Assembly (NCBI GenBank): GCA_947462685.1
Contig: CANHPL010000001.1
Location: forward strand, 1-64,000
DNA from: Burkholderiaceae bacterium
GTDB taxonomy: Bacteria > Pseudomonadota > Gammaproteobacteria > Burkholderiales > Burkholderiaceae
Reading direction: 5' to 3'
Length of the DNA stretch: 64,000 nt
The position numbers and the translations under genes were made by a program. Position 1 is the stretch's first letter. Each line of letters starts with the position of its first letter. Below are positions 19,602 through 30,352 of this stretch, piece by piece. The notes under the pieces were generated by a model. The model was given only the letters and a program-made list of their open reading frames with translations, made no database searches and was not told the DNA's origin.

Positions 19602-20111
19602 TTAAGGCAACGTCATTTGCTTGGCTTTATTCGTTTGCGATTGACGAAAAGCCAGTAATTTTTGATGCAAAGTTTCGGAATAAAGCGCTAGATTAGCAAT
19701 CACATGCAAGGCAGCATTGGCAGCGCCAGCTTCTCCAATGGCAAATGTAGCAACTGGGATGCCTTTTGGCATTTGCACAATTGATAACAATGAGTCTTCA
19801 CCCTTTAAATATTTTGATGGCACAGGCACTCCATATACTGGAATAATTGTTTTGGCAGCCAACATGCCCGGTAAGTGGGCGGCGCCACCTGCTCCTGCAA
19901 TAATTGCTTTTAACCCTCGGTGGTGGGCACTCTCTGCATAGGCATACATCTCATCTGGCATACGATGCGCTGATAAAACCTGTCTTTCATGAGGAATCTC
20001 AAACTCAGCCAAAATTTGAGCTGCGTAAGACATCACATCCCAATCAGAGTTTGAGCCCATCACAACACCAACGATGGGTGATTCTATTTGACTCTTAACT
20101 GGTTCATTCAT
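19602..20111 (-). CDS. purE: N5-carboxyaminoimidazole ribonucleotide mutase
   Basis: PurE class I converts N5-CAIR to CAIR. At 169 residues it carries the whole signature: VGVVMGSNSDWDVM near residue 15, EIPHERQVLSAHRMPDEM with the catalytic His, IIAGAGGAAHLPGMLAA, PVYGVPVPSKYLKGEDSLLS and MPKGIPVATFAIGEAGAAN. It lies between purC (20 bases upstream) and purK (3 bases downstream), as an operon. Confidence 0.98.
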   Translation of the reverse strand: MNEPVKSQIESPIVGVVMGSNSDWDVMSYAAQILAEFEIPHERQVLSAHRMPDEMYAYAESAHHRGLKAIIAGAGGAAHLPGMLAAKTIIPVYGVPVPSKYLKGEDSLLSIVQMPKGIPVATFAIGEAGAANAALHVIANLALYSETLHQKLLAFRQSQTNKAKQMTLP

Positions 20112-20131
20112 ATGCTCTCCTACTATAGATA

Positions 20132-21028
20132 TTATGATTGGGTAAGTATGGCCAATGCCTCTTGATACTTTGCAGCAGTTTGCTCAATCACACTCCTTGG
20201 CAAATGAGGTGCGGGGGCTTTTTTATTCCAAGGTTGGCCATCAATCGTAACTGACTCCAACCAATCACGAACAAATTGTTTATCAAATGATGGGGGATTT
20301 TGTCCAACAACATATGATGTCGCTGGCCAAAAGCGTGAAGAATCCGCAGTGAGTATTTCATCCATCAAAATCATTTGACCATGGTCATTTAAACCAAATT
20401 CAAATTTAGTATCGGCTATCAAGATCCCCTTACTTGCAGCAAATTTAGAAGCTTCTTTATATAAGTGAATACTAATTTCTTTCATTTGCTGAGCAAGTGA
20501 TTGACCAATCCGACGAATCACTTCATCAAAATCGATGTTTTCATCATGATCACCCACAGCCGCTTTTGCTGCAGGGGTAAAAATTGGCTCAGTCAATTGT
20601 TGAGCATTTAGTAGACCAGTTGGTAATGTTACGCCACAGACTGTTCCGGTGGACTGATAGTCTTTCCAACCACTACCGGATAAATAACCACGTACGACGG
20701 CTTCAACTAAGATAGGTTTAAGTCGATGTACGACAATCGCCCTGCCACGAACTTGGTCAATTTCACTGGGTAGGACAACTGACTCAGGATCTATGCCCGT
20801 TAAATGATTGGGTATTATATGTTTTAAACGTTCAAACCAAAAATTAGCCATTTGATTTAATACAATCCCTTTTCCAGGAATCGGCTCTTGCATGACAACA
20901 TCAAATGCTGATAATCGATCGGTTGTAACCATCAATAAGTGCTGTTCATTTACTGCATAGATATCCCTCACCTTGCCCTTGGAAATCAAAGGCAAAGATT
21001 GAATTGAAGTTTCTAAAAGGGCCTTCAT
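20132..21028 (-). CDS. purC: phosphoribosylaminoimidazole-succinocarboxamide synthase
   Basis: PurC (SAICAR synthetase) joins CAIR and aspartate with ATP. The 298-residue form is the long type common in betaproteobacteria and fungi. Motifs: [32 protein letters not shown] near the N-terminus, [15 protein letters not shown], and [10 protein letters not shown] followed by [15 protein letters not shown]. It follows fba by 2 bases and precedes purE, which places purine genes in the same transcript as lower glycolysis genes. Confidence 0.97.
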   Translation of the reverse strand: MKALLETSIQSLPLISKGKVRDIYAVNEQHLLMVTTDRLSAFDVVMQEPIPGKGIVLNQMANFWFERLKHIIPNHLTGIDPESVVLPSEIDQVRGRAIVVHRLKPILVEAVVRGYLSGSGWKDYQSTGTVCGVTLPTGLLNAQQLTEPIFTPAAKAAVGDHDENIDFDEVIRRIGQSLAQQMKEISIHLYKEASKFAASKGILIADTKFEFGLNDHGQMILMDEILTADSSRFWPATSYVVGQNPPSFDKQFVRDWLESVTIDGQPWNKKAPAPHLPRSVIEQTAAKYQEALAILTQS

Positions 21029-21030
21029 CT

Positions 21031-22095
21031 TTATCTAACTAGTTGAGCAAGCTCACCTGAGTTATATTTTTCAACCATTTTATCTAAGCTCATCGGCTTA
21101 ATTTTAGATGCCTGTCCTTCGCATCCAAATGATAAAAAACGTGCCTTACAAATAAGTTTGGCAGCTTCTCGTGCTGGTTTTAAGTAATCACGTGGATCAA
21201 ATTTAGAGGGGTTTTGATATAAATATTGACGAATAGCCGCCGTCATTGCCAATCGAATATCCGTATCAATATTTACTTTACGAACTCCATTTTTAATACC
21301 TTCTTGAATTTCTTCTACGGGGACACCATAGGTTTCTTTCATATCGCCGCCAAATTCGCGAATCACCTCTAAAAGTTCTTGGGGGACTGATGAAGAGCCA
21401 TGCATTACTAAATGTGTATTGGGTATGCGTTGATGAATTTCACGAATACGATCGATCGCTAATGTATCACCTGTAGGCTTTTTACTAAACTTATAAGCCC
21501 CATGGCTAGTTCCAATAGCAATCGCTAAAGCGTCACATTGTGTCTGTTTAACAAAGTCGGCGGCTTGTTCAACATCTGTTAACAACTGCTCCCTAGTCAT
21601 CGTACCTTCGGCACCGTGACCATCTTCCTTATCGCCCATCATTGTCTCCAAAGAGCCCAAAACACCTAACTCAGCTTCTACCGTGACGCCTATTGAGTGT
21701 GAAAACTTAACGACTTCTTGAGAAACCTGAACGTTGTATTCATAACTTGCAACTGTTTTTCCATCCCCCATTAATGAACCATCCATCATGACGCTTGTAA
21801 AGCCACTTTTAATAGCCGCCATGCAAATCGCAGGGCTCTGACCATGGTCTTGATGCATTACGACAGGAATATCTGGATATGATTCAATTGCGGCTTCAAT
21901 TAAATGCCTTAAAAAAGCTTCACCAGCATATTTTCTAGCGCCAGCGGATGCTTGCATAATGACAGGTGCTCCGACCTCTTGAGCTGCAGACATAATGGCT
22001 TGTACTTGTTCTAAATTATTAACATTAAACGCTGGAATGCCGTACCCCTGTTCTGCAGCATGATCTAATAGTTGTCGCATTGATACTAAAGGCAT
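21031..22095 (-). CDS. fba: fructose-bisphosphate aldolase, class II (Calvin type)
   Basis: The Zn-dependent aldolase of glycolysis and gluconeogenesis, cleaving fructose 1,6-bisphosphate. Motifs: [25 protein letters not shown] (Zn His and catalytic Asp), [34 protein letters not shown] and [14 protein letters not shown]. The start is chosen at [10 protein letters not shown] because GGAGAAATC lies directly before this ATG. A longer frame from 22173 would overlap the end of pyk by about 60 bases and add 26 residues unlike the family. The resulting 354 residues is the usual length of the CbbA/Calvin-type subgroup. Confidence 0.96.
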   Translation of the reverse strand: MPLVSMRQLLDHAAEQGYGIPAFNVNNLEQVQAIMSAAQEVGAPVIMQASAGARKYAGEAFLRHLIEAAIESYPDIPVVMHQDHGQSPAICMAAIKSGFTSVMMDGSLMGDGKTVASYEYNVQVSQEVVKFSHSIGVTVEAELGVLGSLETMMGDKEDGHGAEGTMTREQLLTDVEQAADFVKQTQCDALAIAIGTSHGAYKFSKKPTGDTLAIDRIREIHQRIPNTHLVMHGSSSVPQELLEVIREFGGDMKETYGVPVEEIQEGIKNGVRKVNIDTDIRLAMTAAIRQYLYQNPSKFDPRDYLKPAREAAKLICKARFLSFGCEGQASKIKPMSLDKMVEKYNSGELAQLVR

Positions 22096-22111
22096 GATTT
22101 CTCCAAAAGAT

Positions 22112-23551
22112 TTATTTAACTTTAATGATTTTAAGGGTATTTGTACCCCCGGCTTGTCCCATTGGTTCCCCAACAGTCAAAGCCACAATGTCGCCAGGCT
22201 GAACTACTCTCTTTATTAATAACAATTGTTCAACTTCTTGAAGTGCTATATCTCTGTCGGTACTTACATCTATTTGCAATGGGGTTACATTTCGATACAT
22301 TGCCATAGCCCGTTGTGTTTCAACTCTTTTTGTTAAAGCAAAAATTGGTATATGAATCCTATGCCGACTCATCCAGAGTGCAGTTGATCCTGATTCTGTT
22401 AATGCGGCAATCGCTTTTACATTTAAATGATAAGCCGTAAATAATGCGCCTAATGCAATCGATTGGTCGATGCGCGTAAAAGTCTGATCTAAAAAATCAG
22501 CGTCTAGTGTTACGGCTTCCGATTTTTCAGCTGCAAGACAAATCGCCGCCATCTGTTCCACAACTTTTACAGGAAACTGTCCAGTTGCTGTTTCGGCTGA
22601 AAGCATCACAGCATCTGTCCCATCCAAAACAGCATTTGCGACGTCGCTTACTTCAGCACGAGTAGGTATTGGGCTAGTAATCATCGACTCCATCATTTGC
22701 GTAGCAGTGATCACAAATTTATCAGCTTCTGTGGCCAAGCGAATCATTCTTTTTTGTAATGCAGGAACTGCTGCATTGCCAACTTCAACAGCTAAATCCC
22801 CTCTAGCAACCATAATTCCATCGGATGCCATAATAATTCCTTCTAACACCCCAGGTTCAATTGCTTCTGCTCTTTCAATTTTTGCAATCAAGCGAACTTC
22901 GTGATTTTTTGCAAGGCAATGGGCTTGAGCGAGCTCTCTAGCTAATTGCATATCTTGAGCATTTTTAGGAAAGCTAATTGCAATAAAGTCCACCCGCATA
23001 TCTATTGCAGTTGCTAAATCCTCGATATCTTTTTCAGTTAATGCTGGTGCCGTTAAACCTCCACCAGCACGATTTATCCCTTTATTGTTAGAGAGTTCAC
23101 CACCCATTTCTACTTCAGTATGAATACAATCTTCAACAATTTTTTCTACACGCAGAACAATTAACCCATCGTTAAGCAATAATTGGTCGCCTGGAATAAC
23201 GTCTCTTGGTAAGTTTTTATAATCCAAACCCACTTGTGCTGAGTTGCCGAGTGCGCAATTGGCATCTAATAAAAATTTTTGACCGGCCTCTAATTGAACT
23301 TTGCCATTCTCAAATTTACCTACACGAATTTTTGGCCCTTGTAAATCAGCCATAATGGCCACTTCTTTTCCCACCTCACGAGAAATATCTCGAACTAATT
23401 GCGCACGATCTCTGTGATCTTGAGCAACTCCGTGCGAGAAATTTAACCTAACCACATCCACACCAGCCAAAATGATTTTTTTTAATACATCTGGCTTTGT
23501 GGTTGCAGGACCTAAAGTAGCAACAATTTTGGTGGCACGAGACAAACTCAT
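22112..23551 (-). CDS. pyk: pyruvate kinase
   Basis: Converts phosphoenolpyruvate and ADP to pyruvate and ATP. The 479-residue protein shows [35 protein letters not shown], the active-site block ([38 protein letters not shown]), the signature [12 protein letters not shown], and [29 protein letters not shown]. The C-terminal allosteric domain is complete and ends [11 protein letters not shown]. It overlaps the pgk stop by 4 bases, indicating translational coupling. Confidence 0.98.
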   Translation of the reverse strand: MSLSRATKIVATLGPATTKPDVLKKIILAGVDVVRLNFSHGVAQDHRDRAQLVRDISREVGKEVAIMADLQGPKIRVGKFENGKVQLEAGQKFLLDANCALGNSAQVGLDYKNLPRDVIPGDQLLLNDGLIVLRVEKIVEDCIHTEVEMGGELSNNKGINRAGGGLTAPALTEKDIEDLATAIDMRVDFIAISFPKNAQDMQLARELAQAHCLAKNHEVRLIAKIERAEAIEPGVLEGIIMASDGIMVARGDLAVEVGNAAVPALQKRMIRLATEADKFVITATQMMESMITSPIPTRAEVSDVANAVLDGTDAVMLSAETATGQFPVKVVEQMAAICLAAEKSEAVTLDADFLDQTFTRIDQSIALGALFTAYHLNVKAIAALTESGSTALWMSRHRIHIPIFALTKRVETQRAMAMYRNVTPLQIDVSTDRDIALQEVEQLLLIKRVVQPGDIVALTVGEPMGQAGGTNTLKIIKVK

Positions 23552-24762
23552 TCAGTAGCTCTTTCTTGAAGTATTGCAATGGCAGGCAAAACTTTGCCCT
23601 CTAAAAATTCTAAAAATGCACCTCCACCAGTAGAAATATACCCAACTTGCTTTTCAATTCCGTATTTAGCAATTGCTGCTAGAGTATCGCCACCACCCGC
23701 TACTGAAAATCCTGGACTATGCGCAATAGCGGCGGCTAACATCTTGGTGCCACCACCAAATTGATCTATCTCAAAAACACCCACTGGACCATTCCATAAA
23801 ATCGTGCCTGCATGTGCAATCATCTGTGATAAACGCGCAGCGGTTTTAGGACCGATATCTAAGATCATGTCATCGCTAGCAACATCATGAGCGGCAACGG
23901 TATTAGCCCTTGCTAAAGGAGAGAGCTCATTGGCAACAATCACATCCTCTGGAATAGGGACTGTGGCTCCTCGTTGATGCATGATTTTCATGATTTCTTT
24001 AGCCTGATCAACTAAATCAGGTTCTGCTAAAGATAGGCCAATCGGTAATCCGTTTGCAAGCATGAAAGTATTGGCAATTCCTCCGCCCACAATTAATTGG
24101 TCCACTTTCTCCGCAAGTGTTTTTAGAATGGATAACTTAGTAGAAACCTTTGAACCAGCCACAATTGCAACAAGTGGTCTTTGGGGATCATTTAAGGCAA
24201 AAGATAGGGCATCAATTTCAGCCTCCATGAGAGGTCCGGCACATGCAATCGGTGCAAATCTTGCCATTCCATGGGTAGTAGCCTCAGCACGATGGGCTGT
24301 TCCAAAAGCATCATTGACGTACACATCACAAAGTTGTGCCATTTTTTTTGACAACTCTACGTCATCTTTTTTTTCGCCAACATTACCACGGCAATTTTCT
24401 AAAAGGACTACTTCGCCTGGTTTGACTTGAAAATCTCCAGATACCCAGTCTGAAATTAAAGCAACTTTTCTACCCAACAGCTCAGCTAATCGATCTGCAA
24501 CCGGCGCTAATGAATCGGCAGATTGTAGATTGCCCTCAGTAGGCCTTCCCAAATGTGATGTGACCATAACCGCCGCACCTGCATCTAAAGACATCTGAAT
24601 TGCAGGAATAGAGGCTGTTATTCGGGTATCTTCAGTAATTTTTCCTGAAGCGTCTTGCGGAACATTTAAGTCAGCACGAATAAAAACTCTTTTTCCAGAA
24701 AGGCGGTTTTGTGATGCTAAATCAGATAATCGATTGACTTTGAGGGAGGTGGAATGAATCAT
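23548..24762 (-). CDS. pgk: phosphoglycerate kinase
   Basis: Transfers phosphate between 1,3-bisphosphoglycerate and ADP. The 404-residue sequence shows [13 protein letters not shown] near residue 25, [66 protein letters not shown], and [17 protein letters not shown] followed by [14 protein letters not shown]. The N-terminal ~17 residues are longer than usual; an internal start is possible but no better ribosome-binding site was found. It is the first gene of the pgk-pyk-fba-purCEK-sua5 transcription unit. It diverges from ilvE. Confidence 0.98.
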   Translation of the reverse strand: MIHSTSLKVNRLSDLASQNRLSGKRVFIRADLNVPQDASGKITEDTRITASIPAIQMSLDAGAAVMVTSHLGRPTEGNLQSADSLAPVADRLAELLGRKVALISDWVSGDFQVKPGEVVLLENCRGNVGEKKDDVELSKKMAQLCDVYVNDAFGTAHRAEATTHGMARFAPIACAGPLMEAEIDALSFALNDPQRPLVAIVAGSKVSTKLSILKTLAEKVDQLIVGGGIANTFMLANGLPIGLSLAEPDLVDQAKEIMKIMHQRGATVPIPEDVIVANELSPLARANTVAAHDVASDDMILDIGPKTAARLSQMIAHAGTILWNGPVGVFEIDQFGGGTKMLAAAIAHSPGFSVAGGGDTLAAIAKYGIEKQVGYISTGGGAFLEFLEGKVLPAIAILQERATE

Positions 24763-24861
24763 AGGTGGTTATTAATCAATTAAATACAGCAAATTGGTTC
24801 AACAAATCATCATACAGGATGATTAAAGCGCAAGATTCATAAAAATATATTCAAACACAAA

Positions 24862-24892
24862 TTGACTGTAATTTCCTCGCCTGTTTTACAAT
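24862..24892 (+). promoter_or_regulatory. possible ilvE promoter
   Basis: TTGACT is followed by TACAAT, a good pair of hexamers but with a 19-base spacer, which is longer than ideal. It lies about 35 bases upstream of the ilvE start in the divergent pgk-ilvE gap. Confidence 0.4.
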
Positions 24893-24927
24893 AAGTATTC
24901 TTCATATGTCCGCTAAGGAAATTATAA

Positions 24928-25851
24928 ATGTCAATGTCTGATCGTGATGGTTTTATTTGGTTTAATGGCAAATTAATTGATTGGCGTGATGCCAATATTC
25001 ATGTCTTAACACATAGTCTGCATTATGGTATGGCTGTATTTGAGGGCGTTAGGGCTTACAAAACAGATCAAGGCCCCGCTATTTTTCGGCTTGACGAGCA
25101 TACCAAGCGCTGGTTCAACTCTGCCAAGATTTTCCAAATGGAAATGCCTTATTCCCAAGCGGAACTTATGCAAGCACAATTAGATGTAGTTAAGGCTAAT
25201 CAACTAGAGTCGTGTTATCTGCGCCCAATCGCCTGGATTGGCTCTGAAAAGTTGGGCATTTCTCCTAAAGGTAACCAAATATTAGTCTCTATTGCAGCTT
25301 GGCAATGGGGCGCTTATTTGGGAGAAGACGGTTTAAATAAAGGTATTCGCGTTAAAACATCTTCATTTAGCCGTCATCATGTCAACGTTTCGTTAGTTCG
25401 TGCCAAAGCTTCTGGTTACTACATTAACTCCATCCTTGCCAATCAAGAAGTGACGGCACATGGTTACGATGAAGCTCTCCTTTTAGATACTGATGGTTAT
25501 GTCTCAGAAGGCTCTGGGGAAAATGTATTTATCGTGCGTGAGGGTGTTATTTACACGCCAGACTTAGCTTCTTGCCTTGCCGGTATTACCCGCGAGTCGA
25601 TCATCAAAATTGCCCACGATCTTGGCTTTGAAGTGCGAGAAAAACGCATAACTCGTGATGAAATGTACTGCTGTGATGAAGCATTTTTTACAGGAACCGC
25701 TGCAGAAGTAACGCCGATTCGAGAGCTTGATGATCGCATCATTGGGAACGGTGGAAGAGGTCCGATAACTGAAAAAATACAAAATGTATTTTTTGACATA
25801 GTAAAAGGTAAAAATGATAAATATCGTTCTTGGCTTACTTACGTTAAATAA
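24928..25851 (+). CDS. ilvE: branched-chain amino acid aminotransferase
   Basis: PLP-dependent class IV aminotransferase for the last step of leucine, isoleucine and valine synthesis. Motifs: LHYGMAVFEGVRAYKTDQG (~32-50), SFSRHHVNVSLVRAKASGYYINS with the PLP lysine in AKASG, EALLLDTDGYVSEGSGENVF and FFTGTAAEVTPIRELDDR. At 307 residues the length is normal. An AAGGAAATT precedes the start. It is followed 2 bases later by a zinc-finger gene and then waaF, an arrangement common in Burkholderiales. Confidence 0.97.
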   Translation: MSMSDRDGFIWFNGKLIDWRDANIHVLTHSLHYGMAVFEGVRAYKTDQGPAIFRLDEHTKRWFNSAKIFQMEMPYSQAELMQAQLDVVKANQLESCYLRPIAWIGSEKLGISPKGNQILVSIAAWQWGAYLGEDGLNKGIRVKTSSFSRHHVNVSLVRAKASGYYINSILANQEVTAHGYDEALLLDTDGYVSEGSGENVFIVREGVIYTPDLASCLAGITRESIIKIAHDLGFEVREKRITRDEMYCCDEAFFTGTAAEVTPIRELDDRIIGNGGRGPITEKIQNVFFDIVKGKNDKYRSWLTYVK

Positions 25852-25853
25852 GC

Positions 25854-26042
25854 ATGACTACTTCACCAACTCCTATTGAAATTGATACTCATGATTTGCC
25901 CTTGCATTGCCCTATAGGCGAAGGCAAAAACTGGGATTTACATCCTCGAGTATTCTTAGACATTGCACACACTGGGCATGCAAAATGCCCTTATTGCGGG
26001 GCGGAGTATTATCTGAAGCCTGGCGTTAAGGTCGGACACTAA
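25854..26042 (+). CDS. small zf-CHCC zinc-finger protein
   Basis: A 62-residue protein with the pattern H-C-P (LPLHCPIGEG), then H (TGHAKCPYCGAEYYLKPG), which gives the Cys-His-Cys-Cys set of the zf-CHCC family. That family is related to the mitochondrial complex I subunit NDUFS6. It sits 2 bases after ilvE and 5 before waaF, so it is surely part of that operon. Its function in bacteria is not established. Confidence 0.88.
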   Translation: MTTSPTPIEIDTHDLPLHCPIGEGKNWDLHPRVFLDIAHTGHAKCPYCGAEYYLKPGVKVGH

Positions 26043-26047
26043 TAGCA

Positions 26048-27094
26048 ATGACTCAAACACTCGTCATCGCTCCTAATTGGATAGGCGATGCCGTGATGTC
26101 GGAGCCCTTTATTCGCTGTTTGAATCAAACCTTGGATCAAATAACGGTTTTGGCGACACCTTGGGTCGCTCCCGTATATCGAGCAATGTCATCAAAACTT
26201 GATGTGATTGAGGGAGATTTTTCGCATGGCAAAATCGAGCTCGCCAAACGCAGGCAGATAGCTCAACGCATCAAAGATAGACAATTCGATCAAGCCTTTG
26301 TTTTACCAAATAGTTGGAAGTCGATTTTGATTCCTATACTATCTAAAATCCCTAAAATTTATGGTTATCAAGGGGAGTTTCGATCTACTTTTTTAGCAAA
26401 ATACCTGCCTAACCCCCCCCAAAAAAATCGCCCCCCGATGGTCAATCACTATCTCGATTTGGCAAAATTAATCAATATTCAACTAGATTTTCCTCAAGAG
26501 AATAGACCGCAACTGCGCGTCGAAGCATTTACGCAAAATCAAGCAAAAGAAGTGTTGCAGTCGTTACCACATCCTGAAAAATTCTATATTCTTGCACCTG
26601 GAGCTGAGTTTGGGCCAGCTAAACAATGGCCAGTTCAGCACTTTGCAGCCCTTTCTGCGCAATTATTACAAGATGATCCGTTTAGTAGCATTGTGCTTTT
26701 AGGCAGCTCGAAAGATCGCGTCATTTGTGATGAAATCTTACGAAAAATAGACGTAGACTTACATTCAAATATCCTTAATCTTTCTGGCTTGGTTAGCCTT
26801 GATCAATCTATTGCATTGATTCCACTAGCAAAAGGTTTGGCGAGCAACGATTCTGGATTAATGCACATTGCCGCAGCTTTTGGTATTCCTCAGATTGCTT
26901 TTTATGGCTCAAGCGATCCTAAACACACTCCACCACTATCCCCTTTCGCAGGAATTTTGTTTTTAGGACTTGACTGTAGTCCTTGTCACCAAAGAAAATG
27001 TCCACTTGGACATTTAAACTGCCTAAATCAAATTACCCCACAATCTGCTTTTAATGAATTAAATCGCTGTATTACTTTAAGGAAGAACATCTAA
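26048..27094 (+). CDS. waaF: lipopolysaccharide heptosyltransferase II
   Basis: GT9 glycosyltransferase adding the second heptose to the LPS inner core at the cytoplasmic face of the inner membrane. The 348-residue protein begins TLVIAPNWIGDAVMSEPF, has a mid-region AFVLPNSWKSILIP, APGAEFGPAKQWPVQHFAALS (~182-202), and the donor-site block GLASNDSGLMHIAAAFGIPQIAFYGSSDPKHTPPL. A Cys-rich end (CSPCHQRKCPLGHLNC) is typical of WaaF. It overlaps the next gene by one base (ATGT junction at 27094). Confidence 0.95.
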   Translation: MTQTLVIAPNWIGDAVMSEPFIRCLNQTLDQITVLATPWVAPVYRAMSSKLDVIEGDFSHGKIELAKRRQIAQRIKDRQFDQAFVLPNSWKSILIPILSKIPKIYGYQGEFRSTFLAKYLPNPPQKNRPPMVNHYLDLAKLINIQLDFPQENRPQLRVEAFTQNQAKEVLQSLPHPEKFYILAPGAEFGPAKQWPVQHFAALSAQLLQDDPFSSIVLLGSSKDRVICDEILRKIDVDLHSNILNLSGLVSLDQSIALIPLAKGLASNDSGLMHIAAAFGIPQIAFYGSSDPKHTPPLSPFAGILFLGLDCSPCHQRKCPLGHLNCLNQITPQSAFNELNRCITLRKNI

Positions 27095-27531
27095 TGTCTC
27101 GCTCAGCACGTTTATTTCACGATGTCGATGAAGTGATAGATGGTTGGTACACGAGCCTTCTCAAATGTGATCTAGAAAATGCACTGAGTTTATGGTTTGA
27201 GGAAGATACTGTTACGTGCATTTTGCCAGATGGTGTTCGTTTGACTGGCCATAAACAATTACGCTTAGGCCTTCAAGACTTGATGAAGAACTCTGTGATT
27301 TTTGATACGCTGACTGCGACTAGTCATACTTATATGGGGACAACCTTTGTCGATAGCACCGAAGCAGTTCGGTTCCAAAAAGATCTTCATGAGCCATCAT
27401 TTTTTATCCATATGACAATCATCCTCGTGCAAGGAACAATGGGCTGGCGCATTGCACATTTGCATACGAGTCAAGTACCAAAGGATCTCATTCATTCACC
27501 ATCAATCGCCGGTGATCATGGCTTCCATTAA
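27094..27531 (+). CDS. SnoaL/NTF2-like (ketosteroid isomerase-like) protein
   Basis: A 145-residue protein with the NTF2-like cone fold signature: an N-terminal helix pair (VDEVIDGWYTSLLKCDLENALSLW), then FEEDTVTCILPDGVRLTGHKQLR and a C-terminal strand set (HMTIILVQGTMGWRIAHLHTS). This resembles the DUF4440/SnoaL-3 type often encoded beside waaF in Burkholderiales. No catalytic role can be assigned. It starts on the last base of the waaF stop region, so it is translationally coupled. Confidence 0.8.
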   Translation: MSRSARLFHDVDEVIDGWYTSLLKCDLENALSLWFEEDTVTCILPDGVRLTGHKQLRLGLQDLMKNSVIFDTLTATSHTYMGTTFVDSTEAVRFQKDLHEPSFFIHMTIILVQGTMGWRIAHLHTSQVPKDLIHSPSIAGDHGFH

Positions 27532-27543
27532 TCTTGTTTAAGC

Positions 27544-28152
27544 GTGGATCAATTAACCTTCCAAGCTTTACAAAAATGGCCTCAAGTACCCAATTGTTAT
27601 GGCTGGCTCAATTTTGATCGACGTGGCGAATGGCGGATTCTAAATGAATACGCCCAACAACACCAATTATCTGGGGAAAAAATTACCCATTCTGGTTTTA
27701 AAAATTACATCGAGTCGCACCTAGCGAATGACCACCATGGCAATCATTTTTTTCAAAATGGTCCTCAAAGAGTATTCATTTCTTTTGCTTATTGTCCCTG
27801 GGTGGTTCGGTTTTACCCAATTTCCGGTGGGCATTGGGAGTTAAAAACCACTTTCGGTCAAGCAATTTATCCAACCGGATGCTTTTTAGATGAACAAGAT
27901 CAAATTAGTTTTGAGGCTGTGTTTGAGGTAATGCAACAAGACGAAAATGGGCAATATGTCCCACAACAAATTAAATCGATTGCCTTGTTACATGATCATG
28001 ATTTAGATATCTTTTCCGCATTTGCAACAATATTTCAAAATGGATGTAGTAATTTAGGTGAGTTTTTATGGCACCAAAAAATACCGATAGAACCCATCAA
28101 TAGTAAAGACTTGCCTCGAATTTTTCAATTTATAAAAAATCCTAAGCCTTAA
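27544..28152 (+). CDS. conserved hypothetical protein, 202 aa
   Basis: It has a GTG start 12 bases after the preceding gene. The opening pattern, LQKWPQVPNCYGWLNFDRRGEWRI, with the later ISFAYCPWVVRFYPISGGHWELKTTFGQ, looks like a conserved Burkholderiales protein of unknown function with a DUF number I do not recall with certainty. There is no signal peptide or membrane segment. It is Trp-, Gln- and His-rich and is predicted to be cytosolic. Its stop overlaps the stop of the convergent M48 peptidase gene by 4 bases. It is probably the last gene of the ilvE-waaF operon. Confidence 0.75.
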   Translation: MDQLTFQALQKWPQVPNCYGWLNFDRRGEWRILNEYAQQHQLSGEKITHSGFKNYIESHLANDHHGNHFFQNGPQRVFISFAYCPWVVRFYPISGGHWELKTTFGQAIYPTGCFLDEQDQISFEAVFEVMQQDENGQYVPQQIKSIALLHDHDLDIFSAFATIFQNGCSNLGEFLWHQKIPIEPINSKDLPRIFQFIKNPKP

Positions 28153-29771
28153 TTGGTTTTTGGTAATTTGCCGTTGTCTTTCAATTCCTCACGGTATAAA
28201 AATTCTAATTGATTCTTACGAGCTTCAATTTCAGACAATGAATAAAAATCTCCTGTCCCTGATTGTTTCGCAATAATTAACTGTTGAATCGCGGCAGGTA
28301 ATGCGCCCTCACATACGTATTTCTCCGCAATCGCTGCATGATATTTTGCTTGGTTGTTTTGTTCTGCATAACCCTGGGCTAACAAATTCCACCAAGTGAT
28401 ATCGTCTTTTTGTACTTTTGTTTTTTGTACTAACCATTGAATCCCATCGGAAGTCTTACCGCCAGCAAAATATGCCTGTACTAATATAACTCCAGCAGCT
28501 TTTGAACTAGGAAATGCCTTCATTACCTGTGCAGAAATATTTTGCGCTAACGAAAAATTTTTCTTCGCCATTGCTATTTTGGCATTCGTTATATCAAAAA
28601 CATATGTATTCTTAGGGAGGATCTCATTGGAACTTAGCTGAGATGCTAATTCTTTACTTTTTAAAAGTTGCTTCTCTGCTTCCTCAATCTTGATTTCTTG
28701 AAGAGCAACTAATGCCATACCAAAATGGCCTTGCATCACTCTTACATTTGATTTGCTAGTAGTTTGACCGATAAAAAACTCTTTCGTTTGCAGTAAATCA
28801 CTACCCTGACTTTGTTGCTCTAACTTAGCCATTGTTTGATTTAAATAAAAATCAATGGAGTTTTTAATTGGTCTATTTTTATTTTGATCATAGCGGGTTC
28901 GATCTTGCATATCAGCAATTCGATCACTGGTTAATGGGTGCGTTCTTACATATGCAGGAACTGTCGAATCAGTAATGCCAGCTGATTTTTGTAATTTTTG
29001 AAAAAATTCAGGCATGCCGTTAACATCAAATCCAGTAGCATTCAATATTTGATACCCAATGCGATCAGCTTCTCTTTCTGCATCTCTAGAATATGAAAGT
29101 TGATTCTGTAACGCTAGAGCTTGACCTCCAATTGCTAGGCCCTGGGCAGCGCCAGGATTACTTCTTGCAGCAACAAGCGCTAATAATAAAGAAGCAAGCA
29201 TGACTACCCCACTATTGGTTCCTATACCTGAACCTCGCGCTATATGCTTTTGTGTAATGTGACCTATTTCATGACCAAGGACCGAGGAAAGTTGTGCTTC
29301 GTTATCCGCTAAAACCATCAGTCCAGTATGCATTCCAATATATCCGCCTGGTAAAGCAAATGCATTGATACTCGGATCGCGAACATTAAAAAATTCAAAT
29401 TTTGGCGAAAAAGGTCCCGTGTTTTCAGATCCTGATATTTTTTGACGCCTTGCCCCAGATACTAGTTCCCTACCTAACTGGTTGATATAGTCATACATTA
29501 GCCAATTAGTAACGTAATCAGGGTCCTTGCGAATCTCGCGCATGATTCGCTCCCCTAATTTGTTTTCATCGAGGGCATTCATATCGCCAGCAGAAACATC
29601 TCCTAAATCAGGCAAAATAATTGGCGCTCTACCTCCTAATGATGGCTCATCTTTCTGCGCATTCATCGGATTTTGAATGGTTACTTTATCCTGAGCAATC
29701 AATGGTAAAGGATACAATAGCTCAAACCATAAGATAGAAACTAAAATGTAGTAAATAATGCTTTTTTTCAA
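28149..29771 (-). CDS. BepA-like M48 metallopeptidase with TPR tail
   Basis: A periplasmic zinc protease. The signal peptide spans about residues 1-26. The peptidase domain holds H167-E168-x-x-H171 in LGHEIGHITQKHIARG, and the third ligand is in SRDAEREADRIGYQ near residue 235. A hydrophobic segment (VVMLASLLLALVAARS) follows the HExxH. The C-terminal half (~330-530) is helical and TPR-like, as in BepA (YfgC), which works with the BAM complex on outer-membrane protein and LPS-assembly quality control. It diverges from moaC with a 21-base gap, as expected if their promoters overlap. Confidence 0.9.
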   Translation of the reverse strand: MKKSIIYYILVSILWFELLYPLPLIAQDKVTIQNPMNAQKDEPSLGGRAPIILPDLGDVSAGDMNALDENKLGERIMREIRKDPDYVTNWLMYDYINQLGRELVSGARRQKISGSENTGPFSPKFEFFNVRDPSINAFALPGGYIGMHTGLMVLADNEAQLSSVLGHEIGHITQKHIARGSGIGTNSGVVMLASLLLALVAARSNPGAAQGLAIGGQALALQNQLSYSRDAEREADRIGYQILNATGFDVNGMPEFFQKLQKSAGITDSTVPAYVRTHPLTSDRIADMQDRTRYDQNKNRPIKNSIDFYLNQTMAKLEQQSQGSDLLQTKEFFIGQTTSKSNVRVMQGHFGMALVALQEIKIEEAEKQLLKSKELASQLSSNEILPKNTYVFDITNAKIAMAKKNFSLAQNISAQVMKAFPSSKAAGVILVQAYFAGGKTSDGIQWLVQKTKVQKDDITWWNLLAQGYAEQNNQAKYHAAIAEKYVCEGALPAAIQQLIIAKQSGTGDFYSLSEIEARKNQLEFLYREELKDNGKLPKTN

Positions 29772-29804
29772 TGAACACCTTTATTCAGATAAGTGAATCT
29801 AAAC

Positions 29805-30278
29805 ATGCTAACTCATTTTAATCAAGCTGGTGCCGCGCACATGGTCGATGTGGGGGATAAAAATTCCACGCAACGAATTGCTAAAGCCTCAGGCAAAATT
29901 ACTATGTTACCGACTACTCTTGAATTAATTATTGCGGGTAATCACAAAAAGGGGGACGTCCTTGGCATTGCTAGAATCGCTGGAATTCAAGGAGCAAAAA
30001 AAACTAGTGATCTTATTCCTTTATGTCACCCAATCGCTTTAACTCATGTCAGCGTAGACTTTGAAATCATCCCTGATAAAAACGAAGTGATGTGCTCTGT
30101 TCTAACCAAAACAATTGGTCAAACCGGTGTAGAGATGGAAGCATTAACTGCAGTTCAAGTTGCCCTTCTAACTATTTATGACATGTGCAAAGCAGTTGAC
30201 CGTGGTATGGTAATTTCTGAAGTAAAACTACTAGAAAAAAGTGGTGGTAAATCAGGGGAATGGAAGGCGGGAAAGTGA
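29805..30278 (+). CDS. moaC: cyclic pyranopterin monophosphate synthase
   Basis: MoaC completes the GTP-derived first stage of molybdenum cofactor synthesis. The sequence shows [38 protein letters not shown] with the active-site His, [28 protein letters not shown] and [13 protein letters not shown]. The ATG at 29805 is preferred by family alignment; an in-frame GTG at 29793 is also possible. The last 43 codons (from 30150) recur as a mutated copy at 33440, so this 3' end was probably delivered by an integrative element that inserted here. The reading frame remains complete and MoaC should be functional. Confidence 0.96.
   Translation: MLTHFNQAGAAHMVDVGDKNSTQRIAKASGKITMLPTTLELIIAGNHKKGDVLGIARIAGIQGAKKTSDLIPLCHPIALTHVSVDFEIIPDKNEVMCSVLTKTIGQTGVEMEALTAVQVALLTIYDMCKAVDRGMVISEVKLLEKSGGKSGEWKAGK
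30150..30190 (+). repeat. 41-bp direct repeat, left copy (probable attL core)
   Basis: These 41 bases within moaC (starting GCAGTTCAAGTTGCC, ending GACATGTGCAA) are identical to 33440-33480. After the core the two copies continue as similar but diverged moaC 3' ends. This is the pattern left by site-specific integration into the 3' part of a gene. Confidence 0.85.
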
Positions 30279-30352
30279 GCACTAACAAAGAAAATAAAAA
30301 GAGAAGAAGAAAAATACTGTTGTCCTAATCCTGTCCTACCAAGGAGAGGTAA